Origin: Nautilia sp. PV-1
Lineage (GTDB): Bacteria > Campylobacterota > Campylobacteria > Campylobacterales > Nautiliaceae
Direction: 5' to 3'
Assembly (NCBI RefSeq): GCF_004006315.1
Contig: NZ_CP026530.1
Location: 672,501 to 736,500 of the forward strand
Length of the DNA stretch: 64,000 bases
This document shows positions 30,913-39,773 of the stretch, piece after piece (position 1 is the stretch's first letter; each line of letters starts with the position of its first letter). The notes under the pieces are model-generated. The model saw only the letters and a program-made list of their open reading frames with translations. It did no database searches and was not told the origin of the DNA. The position numbers and the translations under genes were made by a program.

Positions 30913-31500
30913 CTATTCTCCTTGATATTTAAAAAGTAGATTGATTATCAGAATAAACATCATTAAATCAAAAAACACGCCAAGCTCTATCAGCATAGGC
31001 ATACCGTTCGTTGCGACTACGCCTAGTAAAAATAGGGCGTTTTCGATGAATAAAAATCCGACTATTTTTGCAATCATTCTTTTGTGTTCCATTATCAGCA
31101 AAAGGGCTAAAAACAGAGAACTTATAGAAATTGCAACGAAATTCGGATGCGTTTGAAACGTTTTTAAGACAGGTGTTATGAGATAATAGGTAAATACCAG
31201 AATTACGGGTACGAGTATCGTTAAATACTGGATTTTTATAATCGGCGTAATGTCCCTTGAAATTTTGAATTTGAACGTTATTTTTTTCAGAATAAAAGGA
31301 ATGATTAAAAATTTTACCAGTATCGTAATTATTCCCATAACTATAAGCTCGTTAAGACCGTAAACGCTTCCAAGTGTAATTCCTATAAGTCCCAAAATAA
31401 GCGAATTAATCCCGTACCAGAAATAGAGCCTGAAAAGCCTGTTCGTAAAAAGAGCCGTTATCAGTACGGCGATAAAAAATCCTATTAAAACATTTATCAT
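30913..31500 (-). CDS. HyfE-like membrane subunit
   Basis: 195 residues with about six hydrophobic helices and little else. Length and helix pattern match HyfE, whose C-terminal half is NuoK-like; HKRMIAKIVGFLFIENALFLLGV contains the Glu expected in the K-channel helix. It sits between the HyfC-like and HyfF-like genes in the order B-C-E-F, as in hydrogenase-4 operons but without hyfD. Separated by one base from each neighbour. Confidence 0.85.
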   Translation of the reverse strand: MINVLIGFFIAVLITALFTNRLFRLYFWYGINSLILGLIGITLGSVYGLNELIVMGIITILVKFLIIPFILKKITFKFKISRDITPIIKIQYLTILVPVILVFTYYLITPVLKTFQTHPNFVAISISSLFLALLLIMEHKRMIAKIVGFLFIENALFLLGVVATNGMPMLIELGVFFDLMMFILIINLLFKYQGE

Positions 31501-31501
31501 T

Positions 31502-32422
31502 TTATTCTCCCACTACATAATAAATAAATAGAGATAAAAAACCAAAAATTATCGCAATGCCAAGAAGATTTGGAACTTTAAAAAGTCTGAGTTTTGCTGT
31601 ATTTACCTCTATAAAAGCTACCAAAACTGAAACTAAAATTAATTTTATTATAAAAACTAAAACAGCCAAACACCAGCAAAGATTTGTTCCAAAAGGTAAA
31701 AAGAGACTTACAAATAAATTTGCGAAAATTGCAAATTTAAGCGCATTTGCCGTCTCTATCAGAGCCAAATCGGCTCCCGTGCTTTCAAGAATCATGGCTT
31801 CGTGCACCATCGTCAGTTCAAGATGAGTTTCAGGGTTGTCCACAGGTATTCTTCCGTTTTCTGCTATTAAAATAATAAAAAAGCTGATTGCCGCCAATAT
31901 AAAACTTGCTGCGTGGTTTATATCGAAGTGATTATTAAGATTTAACACCGCTCCACTGATCCCAATGCTTTTTCCAATAAGCGAAATACTGAATATTGTT
32001 AAGATCATAGCTGGTTCTACGAGTGCCGAAATAAACGCTTCACGACTGCTGCCTATTCCTCCAAAGGCGCTTGCACTGTCAAGCCCTAGAAGCATCAAAA
32101 AGAAAGTGGAAAGCGACAAAAGCCCCGTAATTGTAAATGCGTCTATAAATGAAATATAAAAACTTTTACTAAAAACGGGCGGCATTAAAAACACCACCAC
32201 TACTATCGGAGCCAAAATCATAAATACCGCAATTCTGCTCATAATACTTGATTCTTTGGCGTAAACCAGCTCTTTGTTGATGAGTTTCATAAAATCGACA
32301 TACGGCTGAAAAGGTGAAAGCGGTTTTTTAAACAAAAGATACATTTTAACGGATTTCGTAAGTCCCAGTAAAAACGGTGCTATTAAAAAAATAATTAGAA
32401 TGGTTAGCAAATAATTTATCAT
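31502..32422 (-). CDS. HyfC/NuoH-like membrane anchor subunit
   Basis: 306 residues, about eight helices. It links the peripheral arm to the pumping arm in group 4 hydrogenases and complex I. LFKKPLSPFQPYVDFMKLINKE near residue 32 and ENGRIPVDNPETHLELTMVHEAMILE (about 205-230) are the NuoH/HycD hallmark loops with the conserved Glu residues next to the quinone-like cavity. It overlaps the HyfB-like gene by 4 nt. Confidence 0.92.
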   Translation of the reverse strand: MINYLLTILIIFLIAPFLLGLTKSVKMYLLFKKPLSPFQPYVDFMKLINKELVYAKESSIMSRIAVFMILAPIVVVVFLMPPVFSKSFYISFIDAFTITGLLSLSTFFLMLLGLDSASAFGGIGSSREAFISALVEPAMILTIFSISLIGKSIGISGAVLNLNNHFDINHAASFILAAISFFIILIAENGRIPVDNPETHLELTMVHEAMILESTGADLALIETANALKFAIFANLFVSLFLPFGTNLCWCLAVLVFIIKLILVSVLVAFIEVNTAKLRLFKVPNLLGIAIIFGFLSLFIYYVVGE

Positions 32423-34278
32423 TTTTTCTCTCCGAAAATGAATTTGTAAAATATCGCCATTACCACAATTTCAAGCAAAATATTCCCCCAGTTGTATTCT
32501 TTGTAAAACACTCTGAAACTGAAAAGCGTAAAAATTAAAAGCATAAAAATAAGGCTTGAATATTTGGTTCTTTCAAAATGTGAAAGTCTGTATACGAAAT
32601 AGCTTAAATAATTTAGTCCTTTTACTACACTGTCATACAGACTTTTTTCAAAAAGAGGTTTTATATGCACTTCGTAAAGTGATGACGAAAATTTGGTTTT
32701 GTGACCGGCGAGGGTCTGAGTGTGAGTATGCACTTCAGGGCGGTAAAGCCACTCAAAAAATCTTCTGATAGGTCCGGCAAAACCGGTGGCAGAATATTGG
32801 CTTTTTGCGGATGTGTTGTATCCGCATGCCCATGTATGATAAATTCTGATTTTCGGATTTAGGTATTTGTAAAATGCGTATATAGCAGATACGACGATTA
32901 TCAGTCCCGCCAAAATCAAAATAGGCGCAACCGCTCCGTTTGAATTAAGTGAATGCATAACCCAGATATTTTGGAAAAGTTTATGATAAATATCTGCAAT
33001 CGGCATGGAGTGGTTTATTATTTTTATAAAGAAAGGCATAAAAAGCATGAGCGAAATTACAACACCGGCCATTAAAATCTGACCTGTGAGCATTAATCTG
33101 TTTACCTCTTTTGCGTGTTTTGCGTTTTCGCTTCTGCTTAGTCCCAAAAAGGTAATACCAAAGGCTTTTACAAAACAGGCTATTGCAAGACCTCCGGTGA
33201 GGGCAAGGGCGAAAATCGCAAAAGGGAATGAAAGTTTAAGCACGAGATTATCAATACCGCTGGAGTTAAGCATACTTTGAAATATCATCCATTCGCTCAA
33301 AAATCCGTTTGTAGGAGGAAGTGCGGAGATTGAAATAGCCGCTGTTAAAAACATAAAAGCGGTTATCGGCATTAATTTGATAAGTCCTCCGTAACTTTCG
33401 ATGTTTTTTGTATGAGTTGCATACAAAACGCTTCCCGCGCTCATAAAAAGGAGGGATTTAAAGCTCATGTGGTTAAACGTGTGATACACGGCCGCAATAA
33501 ACGCAAATGCCGCCAAAACAGGAAGTTTTAAGTAGGTAAAAATCATACCCACCCCTATACCTATAAGGATAATTCCTATATTTTCTATGGAGTGGTTTGC
33601 AAGAAGAGCTTTGATATCGTGGCTCGCTATTGCGTATAATACCCCGACAAGAGACGAAATTGCGCCAAGTGCCAAAATTATTACTCCCCATTCAATCTGC
33701 CAATTCGGGATAATAAAAAGAAATCTCAAAAATGCGTAAATCGCGACTTTAAGCATAACACCGCTCATTAAAGCCGATACCGGAGAAGGGGCCGCCGGAT
33801 GGGCGTATGGCAGCCATACGTGAAGAGGCACGACCCCGGCTTTACTTAAAAATCCTATCGTTATCAAAAAAAAGAGAATTGAAGGGTATTTAAACTCAGC
33901 CGCAAGGTTTGAGAGGGTGTGAAAATTGGTAAACAAGGAATTTCCGCCAAGCATTAAGAAAAACATTAATATAAAAACAAACCCAAAATGCGTCATAAAG
34001 AAATAAAATCTTCCGGCTTTTACCGCTTCATCGGTCGGTTCTGTTAGGATTAACTGCCAGCTGCTGAGACTCATCAGCTCCCAGAAAAACAAAAACGGAA
34101 GTATCTCGTTTGATAAAACGACGCCTATCATGGAAATAATAAAAGTAAAGTAATGGATAAGAAAATGCGTTTTTCTTTTTATATGCGAAAGATATCCAGC
34201 CATATAAAAAAGATTCGGAATAACCCCAAGTAGAATTAAAAACAAAAACAACACTGAAAGTGGATTTAAATTAAACAT
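32419..34278 (-). CDS. HyfB/NuoL-like proton-pumping membrane subunit
   Basis: 619 residues, about 16 helices. FFWELMSLSSWQLI carries the conserved helix 5 Glu; GVVPLHVWLPYAHPAAPSPVSALMSGVMLKVAIY is the antiporter-like helix 7-8 block with Lys; YHTFNHMSFKSLLFMSAG and LPPTNGFLSEWMI follow. The late THTQTLAGHKTKFSSSLYEVHIKPLFEK stretch is the amphipathic connecting part. First gene of the six-gene cluster (order B, C, E, F, G, I; A, D and H absent). AAAGG precedes the ATG. Confidence 0.92.
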   Translation of the reverse strand: MFNLNPLSVLFLFLILLGVIPNLFYMAGYLSHIKRKTHFLIHYFTFIISMIGVVLSNEILPFLFFWELMSLSSWQLILTEPTDEAVKAGRFYFFMTHFGFVFILMFFLMLGGNSLFTNFHTLSNLAAEFKYPSILFFLITIGFLSKAGVVPLHVWLPYAHPAAPSPVSALMSGVMLKVAIYAFLRFLFIIPNWQIEWGVIILALGAISSLVGVLYAIASHDIKALLANHSIENIGIILIGIGVGMIFTYLKLPVLAAFAFIAAVYHTFNHMSFKSLLFMSAGSVLYATHTKNIESYGGLIKLMPITAFMFLTAAISISALPPTNGFLSEWMIFQSMLNSSGIDNLVLKLSFPFAIFALALTGGLAIACFVKAFGITFLGLSRSENAKHAKEVNRLMLTGQILMAGVVISLMLFMPFFIKIINHSMPIADIYHKLFQNIWVMHSLNSNGAVAPILILAGLIIVVSAIYAFYKYLNPKIRIYHTWACGYNTSAKSQYSATGFAGPIRRFFEWLYRPEVHTHTQTLAGHKTKFSSSLYEVHIKPLFEKSLYDSVVKGLNYLSYFVYRLSHFERTKYSSLIFMLLIFTLFSFRVFYKEYNWGNILLEIVVMAIFYKFIFGEKK

Positions 34279-34371
34279 TAACTTTGCCTTTAAGTAAATT
34301 TTAAGGAAAGAAAAACTGATGAAATTATACTATTTCTTACTTATAAAATTCTTAAAAAATTAAAAAAAATA

Positions 34372-35277
34372 TTAATATGTTACAAAATTACTCAGTAAGA
34401 ATTTATAATTTTGATAAATAGGTTCGTCCACATACAGGCCGTCAAAGGTAAACGGTCCTTCTTTTTCAAACCTTTCTACTATTATTTTTGCAAACTCCAA
34501 ATCTTCATCAAATATTTTATTCGCTATTTCGCACTGGGCAGGAGTTATACATCCCACTCCCTGAATGCCGAGGTTCTTTTGTATTAAGCACCATTTTTTA
34601 AACCCTTCAAGATCTTTGTAATGCTGATATACAAATCCAATCGGGGTTATGTTTAAATATCTGCTTGTGAGTGAAAAATCGCTTAAAATTTTATGGATCA
34701 GAGGATTTTCCGGCGTAATTACCGAATGTGAAATTTTAAGTTCGTTAAGAAGATCGTAAATACCTATGTAAAACGTAGTAAGTTTCGGATGCTTAAGCTC
34801 TTTTAAATTAAAAAACGCTTCTTTTGTTTCTATTGAGGCGTGTATTTCCTTGTCCGTTTTCATAAAAACGTCGTCAATTTCTTCGATACTGTTAACTTTT
34901 GGAATTCTAAACGCATTGAAACTGAATTTATCTAAAAATTTAATATCTTCAAGACCTCCTTCGTTTATAGGATTGACTCTTATTACAATTTCTTTCCCGC
35001 TGTTTTTTAAGTTGGATAAAAATACGGCTGTCATTATTCTTGCTATTTCTTTTTTTTCTTTCGGGACGCCGTCTTCAAGATTTAGCATTATTACATCTGC
35101 CGGAAGAGAGTCTATTTTGTTTAGATGTTTAACCTGATGGCCGCTTACCATAAGAACGCTTCTTTTTTTTGTACTGAATAACTGGGAAGAATATGAATGT
35201 TTAATATAGGAGAGGGCTTTTTTGATATCGTTGGTTTTGACAATGTTTTCAAATTCCGAGATGTCTTCGAAGATCAT
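34372..35277 (-). CDS. HpcH/HpaI-family, CitE-like C-C lyase
   Basis: 301 residues, TIM-barrel fold of the citrate lyase beta/malyl-CoA lyase family. ADVIMLNLEDGVPKEKKEIAR carries the metal-binding Glu-Asp, VIRVNP the conserved Arg, RIPKVNSIEEID the Pro-Lys strand and ASIETKEAFFN the Glu of the next strand. The C-terminal lid (CITPAQCEIANKIF) matches the family's I-x-P-x-Q block. There is no citD or citF beside it, so it is not part of a classical citrate lyase; a CoA-ester lyase or thioesterase role is possible. It is followed by a cytochrome gene upstream on the same strand (11-nt gap). Confidence 0.75.
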   Translation of the reverse strand: MIFEDISEFENIVKTNDIKKALSYIKHSYSSQLFSTKKRSVLMVSGHQVKHLNKIDSLPADVIMLNLEDGVPKEKKEIARIMTAVFLSNLKNSGKEIVIRVNPINEGGLEDIKFLDKFSFNAFRIPKVNSIEEIDDVFMKTDKEIHASIETKEAFFNLKELKHPKLTTFYIGIYDLLNELKISHSVITPENPLIHKILSDFSLTSRYLNITPIGFVYQHYKDLEGFKKWCLIQKNLGIQGVGCITPAQCEIANKIFDEDLEFAKIIVERFEKEGPFTFDGLYVDEPIYQNYKFLLSNFVTY

Positions 35278-35288
35278 GGTCAGTCCTT

Positions 35289-35672
35289 TTATTTGAGATA
35301 TAACAGCAGCGCTTTTATTTCATCGTTGGTGAGATAATCGTATTTCGGCATAATGTTCATAAATCTGAGAGGTGATTTAGGGTTTTTGCGAAGTACCGGT
35401 TTTATTTTTATCTGATGGAAAAGTGCTTTTTTTAGCTTATCAAATGTTATGTTTTTGATAGGAACCGTTTTAATGATTACTTTTTTATCTTTTGAATTAA
35501 TGTAAGAGGTAATAACTTTGCCTTTTCCTTTTATACCGTGACATTTTGCACAGCTTATTCCTCTTGGGTTGTTGTAGAGCATTTTGCCGTATTCCAGGTT
35601 TGTAATGAACCAGTTGTCTTCTTTAGCGTAAAGAAAAACAAACAAAGTGGCAAAAAATAATCGAATTAACAT
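35289..35672 (-). CDS. Small c-type cytochrome
   Basis: 127 residues. A signal peptide (MLIRLFFATLFVFLYA) precedes a single class I haem-binding motif, CAKCH (about residue 42), and a Met-containing MPKYDYLTNDEIKALLLYL end that supplies the sixth ligand and the closing helix. It would be a periplasmic mono-haem electron carrier. No oxidase or reductase gene is next to it; the downstream neighbour is the CitE-like gene. Confidence 0.88.
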   Translation of the reverse strand: MLIRLFFATLFVFLYAKEDNWFITNLEYGKMLYNNPRGISCAKCHGIKGKGKVITSYINSKDKKVIIKTVPIKNITFDKLKKALFHQIKIKPVLRKNPKSPLRFMNIMPKYDYLTNDEIKALLLYLK

Positions 35673-35733
35673 TAACTTTTACCTTTTATGTTAAAATTTC
35701 AAATATTTCTCATTTTATCAAAAAGGAAAGATA

Positions 35734-36588
35734 ATGACAATTCTTGATGGAAAAAAACTATCCGAAAAAATAAAAGATAATTTAAAAACAGAAGTTGAAG
35801 AGTTAAAAAACAAAGGGGTAACTCCCGGGCTTGCCGTAATACTTGTAGGTGACGATCCTGCAAGTCATACATATGTAAAAATGAAAAAAAATTCATGTCA
35901 AAAAGTAGGTATTTACAGTGTGGTACATGAATTTCCTGAAAGCATAACCGAAAAAGAGCTTTTATCAACTATAAAAATGATAAATGAAAATCCTAATATA
36001 CACGGGCTTTTAATTCAACTACCACTGCCAAAACATATAGATACCACAAAAATACTTGAAGCGGTGGATCCGAGCAAGGACGTAGACGGTTTCCATCCTT
36101 ATAATATGGGAAGACTTGTCGAAGGGCTTGATACTTTTGCTCCTTGTACGCCTTTAGGTGTAATGGAACTTTTTGAAGAATATGACATTGATCTTAAAGG
36201 AAAAGACGTTTGCGTAGTTGGTGCGAGCAATATTGTAGGTAAACCTATGTGGGCGCTTCTTGTAAACGCATGGGCTACTGTTGATATCTGCCACATAGAA
36301 ACAAAAGACTTATCCGCCCATACAAAAAGAGCTGACATAGTAATAGTAGGAGTCGGAAAGCCTAATCTGATTACAGCAGATATGGTAAAAGACGGAGTGA
36401 TTGTTATAGATATAGGTATTAACAGACTGGATGACGGTAGACTTGTAGGTGATGTTGATTTTGAAAACGTAAGTAAAAAGGCTTCATATATTACTCCCGT
36501 ACCTGGCGGTGTAGGGCCTATGACAATTGCTATGCTTCTTAAAAATACTGTAAAAGCCGCTAAAAATTTTGCGAAAGAGGTTAAATGA
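35734..36588 (+). CDS. folD: Methylenetetrahydrofolate dehydrogenase/cyclohydrolase FolD
   Basis: 284 residues, bifunctional enzyme interconverting 5,10-methylene- and 10-formyl-tetrahydrofolate. Hallmarks are YVKMKKNSCQKVGI with the catalytic Lys, GLLIQLPLPKHID, KDVDGFHP, the NADP-binding VVGASNIVGKPM and the closing TPVPGGVGPMTIAMLL. Overlaps lepB by 4 nt. A near-extended -10, TGTTAAAAT (35689-35697), lies 37 bases upstream of the ATG, and AAAAAGGAAAG is the ribosome-binding site. Confidence 0.97.
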   Translation: MTILDGKKLSEKIKDNLKTEVEELKNKGVTPGLAVILVGDDPASHTYVKMKKNSCQKVGIYSVVHEFPESITEKELLSTIKMINENPNIHGLLIQLPLPKHIDTTKILEAVDPSKDVDGFHPYNMGRLVEGLDTFAPCTPLGVMELFEEYDIDLKGKDVCVVGASNIVGKPMWALLVNAWATVDICHIETKDLSAHTKRADIVIVGVGKPNLITADMVKDGVIVIDIGINRLDDGRLVGDVDFENVSKKASYITPVPGGVGPMTIAMLLKNTVKAAKNFAKEVK

Positions 36589-37418
36589 AAGAGAAACTGA
36601 AAAAACTGTATAACTGGTCGAATACATGGACCGGCACTATTGTTATTGTTTTACTTATTATTTTCTTTTTGGCTCAGGCTTTTGTAATTCCGAGCGGCAG
36701 TATGAAAAGAACGCTAATGCCGGGAGACGCGCTTTTTGCCAAAAAATTTGCATACGGAGTTCCAATTCCTCATATTCCCTGGTTAGAGATACCGCTGCTA
36801 CCGGATTTCAGGGGTGACGGGCATCTAATCGACGGTCCGAGACCAAAAAGAGGAGATATAGTTATATTCAGATACCCTGTAAATCCTAAACTTCACTTTG
36901 TTAAAAGATGCGTGGCCGTAGGCGGCGACAAATTGATGGTTAGGAATAAAAATCTGTATTTAAGAGTTGAAAACAATGATGAAAAAACAGTTGCTTTTGC
37001 TAAAAAAATGAAAGCGAAAGTAGTTGAGATTAACGGTGAAAAATGGGCTCTTAATCCATATATGAAAATGCATCCCGGTATTCATCACGATCCTAAAGTG
37101 GATTTTCCTGAAGAAGTTATTAATTACGGACCTGTAATAGTGCCTAAAGACAATTATTTTATGATGGGTGACAATAGAGACCACAGTGACGACAGCAGAT
37201 TCTGGGGACCGGTGCCGTATAAACTGATAGTAGGGAAACCTTGGTTTATCTATATGAGCTGGGTAATGCAAAAACCTGGAGAGGACGAAGCTGAAAACTG
37301 TCCAAACTATACAATCAGATGGAACAGAATAGGTAAAACGATCAATGAAATTGAAAATGAACTAAGAGAAGGTAAAAAGCCGTATCTGACAGCCGGCTGT
37401 AATCCTAATGCAGATTAA
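36585..37418 (+). CDS. lepB: Signal peptidase I
   Basis: 277 residues, membrane-anchored serine protease that removes Sec and Tat signal peptides. One membrane helix (about 17-35) leads to the catalytic Ser39 in IPSGSMKRTL; Lys107 in HFVKRCVAVGGD is the general base. GDNRDHSDDSRFWGPV is the conserved late box. Its insert between boxes (LRVENNDEKTVAFAKKMKAKV) is moderate in size. Gene order folD-lepB-site-2 protease is tightly packed, with a 4-nt overlap and a 13-nt gap. Confidence 0.96.
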   Translation: MKEKLKKLYNWSNTWTGTIVIVLLIIFFLAQAFVIPSGSMKRTLMPGDALFAKKFAYGVPIPHIPWLEIPLLPDFRGDGHLIDGPRPKRGDIVIFRYPVNPKLHFVKRCVAVGGDKLMVRNKNLYLRVENNDEKTVAFAKKMKAKVVEINGEKWALNPYMKMHPGIHHDPKVDFPEEVINYGPVIVPKDNYFMMGDNRDHSDDSRFWGPVPYKLIVGKPWFIYMSWVMQKPGEDEAENCPNYTIRWNRIGKTINEIENELREGKKPYLTAGCNPNAD

Positions 37419-37431
37419 TTAAAGGATTTAT

Positions 37432-38091
37432 GTGGAATTTTATATTATTAAATACACGGCTTTGGCTTTTGCTTTTGTCATTGCGATAGTCGGCCATGAA
37501 ATAATGCACGGACTAGTAGCCAAACATTATGGGGATCTTACTGCCACACAAGAAGGCAGGCTTAGCATCAATCCCTTAAAACACATAGACCCTTTTGGAA
37601 GTATTGTTTTTCCATTGATTTTGTTTATTTCTCAAAAGCTTGCAGGTGTTGCCGATCCGATAGTTTTCGGATGGGCTAAACCTGTGCCTGTAAATATATT
37701 TACCGTTGTAAATAGGGGTGGTTATATCGGAGCGTTTAATGTTTCCGTTGCAGGAGTTGTTTATAATTTTGCTTTAGCCGTTATTGCTTCAAGTGTTATC
37801 GGTTTGGTAGGTGAGCCAAGCGGTTTGATTAGTCTGTTTTTATATATGTTTTTGATGTATACTGTACTTATAAACGTTATATTGGCTGTGTTTAACCTGT
37901 TTCCGATTCCTCCGCTTGACGGTGCTAATGCGCTTAAGTATCTGTCTTTAGAGTTTAAATGTCATAAGGTTGTGCAGTTTTATAATAAAATAGAACCGTA
38001 CGGTATGATTATATTAATGATTATACTGTTTACACCGTTGAGTAATTATTTTTTTTATCCGGCTGAGGTTTTGATTAAGATATTATTATGA
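37432..38091 (+). CDS. Site-2 protease-like M50 metallopeptidase
   Basis: 219 residues, nearly all membrane. GHEIMHG gives the zinc-binding HExxH (His22, Glu23, His26), and NLFPIPPLDGANALK the third ligand Asp with the NPxPPLDG-type motif. This is the compact, PDZ-free form common in Campylobacterota and archaea. The start is GTG 37432, five bases after AAAGGA; the ATG at 37430 is out of frame. The substrate is unknown, perhaps remnant signal peptides given lepB upstream. It overlaps the next gene by 4 nt. Confidence 0.9.
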   Translation: MEFYIIKYTALAFAFVIAIVGHEIMHGLVAKHYGDLTATQEGRLSINPLKHIDPFGSIVFPLILFISQKLAGVADPIVFGWAKPVPVNIFTVVNRGGYIGAFNVSVAGVVYNFALAVIASSVIGLVGEPSGLISLFLYMFLMYTVLINVILAVFNLFPIPPLDGANALKYLSLEFKCHKVVQFYNKIEPYGMIILMIILFTPLSNYFFYPAEVLIKILL

Positions 38092-38510
38092 ATAAACTTA
38101 CGGAATTACCTAAAGAAAAGCTCGTTGAAATTATTGAAAAACTGTATGTTAATTTAATTAAAGATCCTAAATACGATATTTATTCAAAAGCTTTTTTTAT
38201 TGAATATTTAAAACAGAGTCTCGAAATATACAAAAGATACAAAAATATAAAAATCAGCCTTCTTTTATTTGCATTTAAAGCAGATAAAATCGATGTACTT
38301 AAAAAAAACATAAGAAAAAGCGATTTGCTGGCAAAATATGACAATGCTTTTGTAATATTACTTTTTGAAACCGGGGAATTAGGTATGTATAAAGTAAGAC
38401 AGAAGCTGGAAAATATTTTAAATGAAAAGGGTGTTTCTGTCAATATAACGGTAACTGAAAATATTGAAGAGATAATAGAAGAGATAGAAAGTAAAATTAA
38501 GATTTATTAA
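38088..38510 (+). CDS. Degenerate GGDEF-like domain protein
   Basis: 140 residues, no signal peptide. The layout follows a diguanylate cyclase domain: [32 protein letters not shown] resembles D-x-LT-x-L-x-N-R-R...SLLLLDID, and [17 protein letters not shown] stands where RxxDxxaRyGGDEFxxLL is expected. The GGDEF signature is replaced by KYDNAF and the metal-binding Asp is lost, so no catalysis is predicted. It could bind a partner or be a remnant. It overlaps the protease gene by 4 nt and the convergent dnaJ by 14 nt. Confidence 0.65.
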   Translation: MNKLTELPKEKLVEIIEKLYVNLIKDPKYDIYSKAFFIEYLKQSLEIYKRYKNIKISLLLFAFKADKIDVLKKNIRKSDLLAKYDNAFVILLFETGELGMYKVRQKLENILNEKGVSVNITVTENIEEIIEEIESKIKIY

Positions 38511-39591
38511 ACCAGCTTTTTACTTTATCTATAGCTTCTTCCAGCAGGCTTTTATGTTCTTTAATTTCTCCTCCGAAACTTTTATGAAGTTTTTCAAGCA
38601 GTTCTTTTTGTTCATCGGTCAGTTTTTTAGGATAAACGATTTTTAATATTGCTATCAGATCGCCTTTATATCCCGTATTCGGATCAGCAATACCTTCTCC
38701 TCTGAAAACGATTTTTGTATTGTCTTTTGTGTGAGGTTTGATTTCTATCTCTTTTTCTCCGCTTAAAGTTGGTATTTTTACGCTGTCTCCGAGAATTGCG
38801 CTTGTAAAAAATATTGGAACTTCAACGATAAGATTATTGCCTTTTCTTTTGAAGATTTTTGATTCTTTAACATTGAAAATCAGATATAAATCGCCTCTGT
38901 ATCCGCTTATATCCTGGTTTCCGTGGCCTTTTATTCTCATTCTCATACCGGTATCGATTCCGGCGGGAATGTCAACTTTTACTTTTTCTTTTTCTACAAT
39001 ATAACCTTTTCCACGGCATTCGTTACATACCTTTTTGGCAATAAAACCTCTACCGTTACACTGAGGACATGTTTGGGAAATTCTCATAAATCCGTTGCCC
39101 ATGATTATACTTCCTCTTCCGTGGCAACTAGGGCATGTTTCTTTCTCTTCCGCTCCTGTTCCGTGACATTTCGGACATAATTTAAAATAACTAATTTCTA
39201 TTTCTTTGCTTATCCCGTAAACCGCTTCTTCAAATTCTAATGTTACTTCAACGGCTTTGTCTATGTCGTATGGCATCTGTACTTCAGCTCTTCCCCCGCC
39301 GAATCCTCCTCCGAATATATCGTTAAACATATCGAAGATGTCACCGAAATCAAAATCCGTTTTGAATCCCTGTCCTTCAAGACCTTCTTTTCCGTATTTG
39401 TCGTAAATGGCTCTTTTTTCATCATCGCTTAAAATCTGATAAGCCTCATTTATTTTTTTAAACATCTCTTCTGCTTCTTTGTCGCCCGGATTTTTGTCAG
39501 GATGGTATTTCATAGCCAGTTTTCGGTATGCTTTTTTTATTTCTACTTTTGTAGCAGTTCTTTCAACACCTAATATTTCATAATAATCCAA
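38497..39591 (-). CDS. dnaJ: Chaperone DnaJ
   Basis: 364 residues, complete type I Hsp40. J domain (1-70) with the HPD motif in KYHPDKNPG, a Gly/Phe region ([19 protein letters not shown]), a zinc domain with four CxxCxGxG repeats ([32 protein letters not shown]) and the substrate-binding C-terminal domains. Stimulates DnaK ATPase. An extended -10 (TGTTATAAT on the minus strand, complement of 39617-39625) and AGGAGGGG upstream indicate its own promoter. No grpE or dnaK is adjacent. Confidence 0.97.
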   Translation of the reverse strand: MDYYEILGVERTATKVEIKKAYRKLAMKYHPDKNPGDKEAEEMFKKINEAYQILSDDEKRAIYDKYGKEGLEGQGFKTDFDFGDIFDMFNDIFGGGFGGGRAEVQMPYDIDKAVEVTLEFEEAVYGISKEIEISYFKLCPKCHGTGAEEKETCPSCHGRGSIIMGNGFMRISQTCPQCNGRGFIAKKVCNECRGKGYIVEKEKVKVDIPAGIDTGMRMRIKGHGNQDISGYRGDLYLIFNVKESKIFKRKGNNLIVEVPIFFTSAILGDSVKIPTLSGEKEIEIKPHTKDNTKIVFRGEGIADPNTGYKGDLIAILKIVYPKKLTDEQKELLEKLHKSFGGEIKEHKSLLEEAIDKVKSWFNKS

Positions 39592-39616
39592 CTGCCCCTC
39601 CTAAATTTTTTGTGGA

Positions 39617-39625
39617 ATTATAACA
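39617..39625 (-). promoter_or_regulatory. Extended -10 promoter of dnaJ
   Basis: On the minus strand TGTTATAAT (complement of 39617-39625) is a perfect extended -10 element, 26 bases upstream of the dnaJ ATG. It overlaps the left copy of the 9-bp direct repeat TAACAACTT (39621-39629) that flanks the stem-loop element. Confidence 0.6.
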
Positions 39626-39630
39626 ACTTT

Positions 39631-39720
39631 AGTGGGTAAGTTGTGAAGCGGTTAAGTTGTGAAGCTGTAAAAAGTTTTATGATTGTCTAAATTCCTTAAC
39701 CACTTATCTACTTACCCACT
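39631..39720. repeat. Stem-loop repeat, copy B, flanked by 9-bp direct repeats
   Basis: Arms 39631-39656 and 39695-39720 pair at 22 of 26 positions; the outer ten (AGTGGGTAAG/CTTACCCACT) and inner six pairs are perfect. The 9-mer TAACAACTT flanks it on both sides (39621-39629 and 39721-39729) in direct orientation. The 22 bases 39638-39659 differ from 14909-14930 at one position. It lies between the divergent dnaJ and purL promoters. Size, terminal inverted repeats and flanking duplication recall a miniature transposable element, but no transposase source is in the window. Confidence 0.65.
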
Positions 39721-39743
39721 TAACAACTTCCCAACTTAATATA

Positions 39744-39752
39744 TGGTATAAT
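39744..39752 (+). promoter_or_regulatory. Extended -10 promoter of purL
   Basis: TGGTATAAT at 39744-39752 is a perfect extended -10 element. The ATG is 21 bases downstream, with AAAAAAAGG between, so the leader is very short. Confidence 0.65.
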
Positions 39753-39773
39753 TTCTTTAAAAAAAGGTATATT

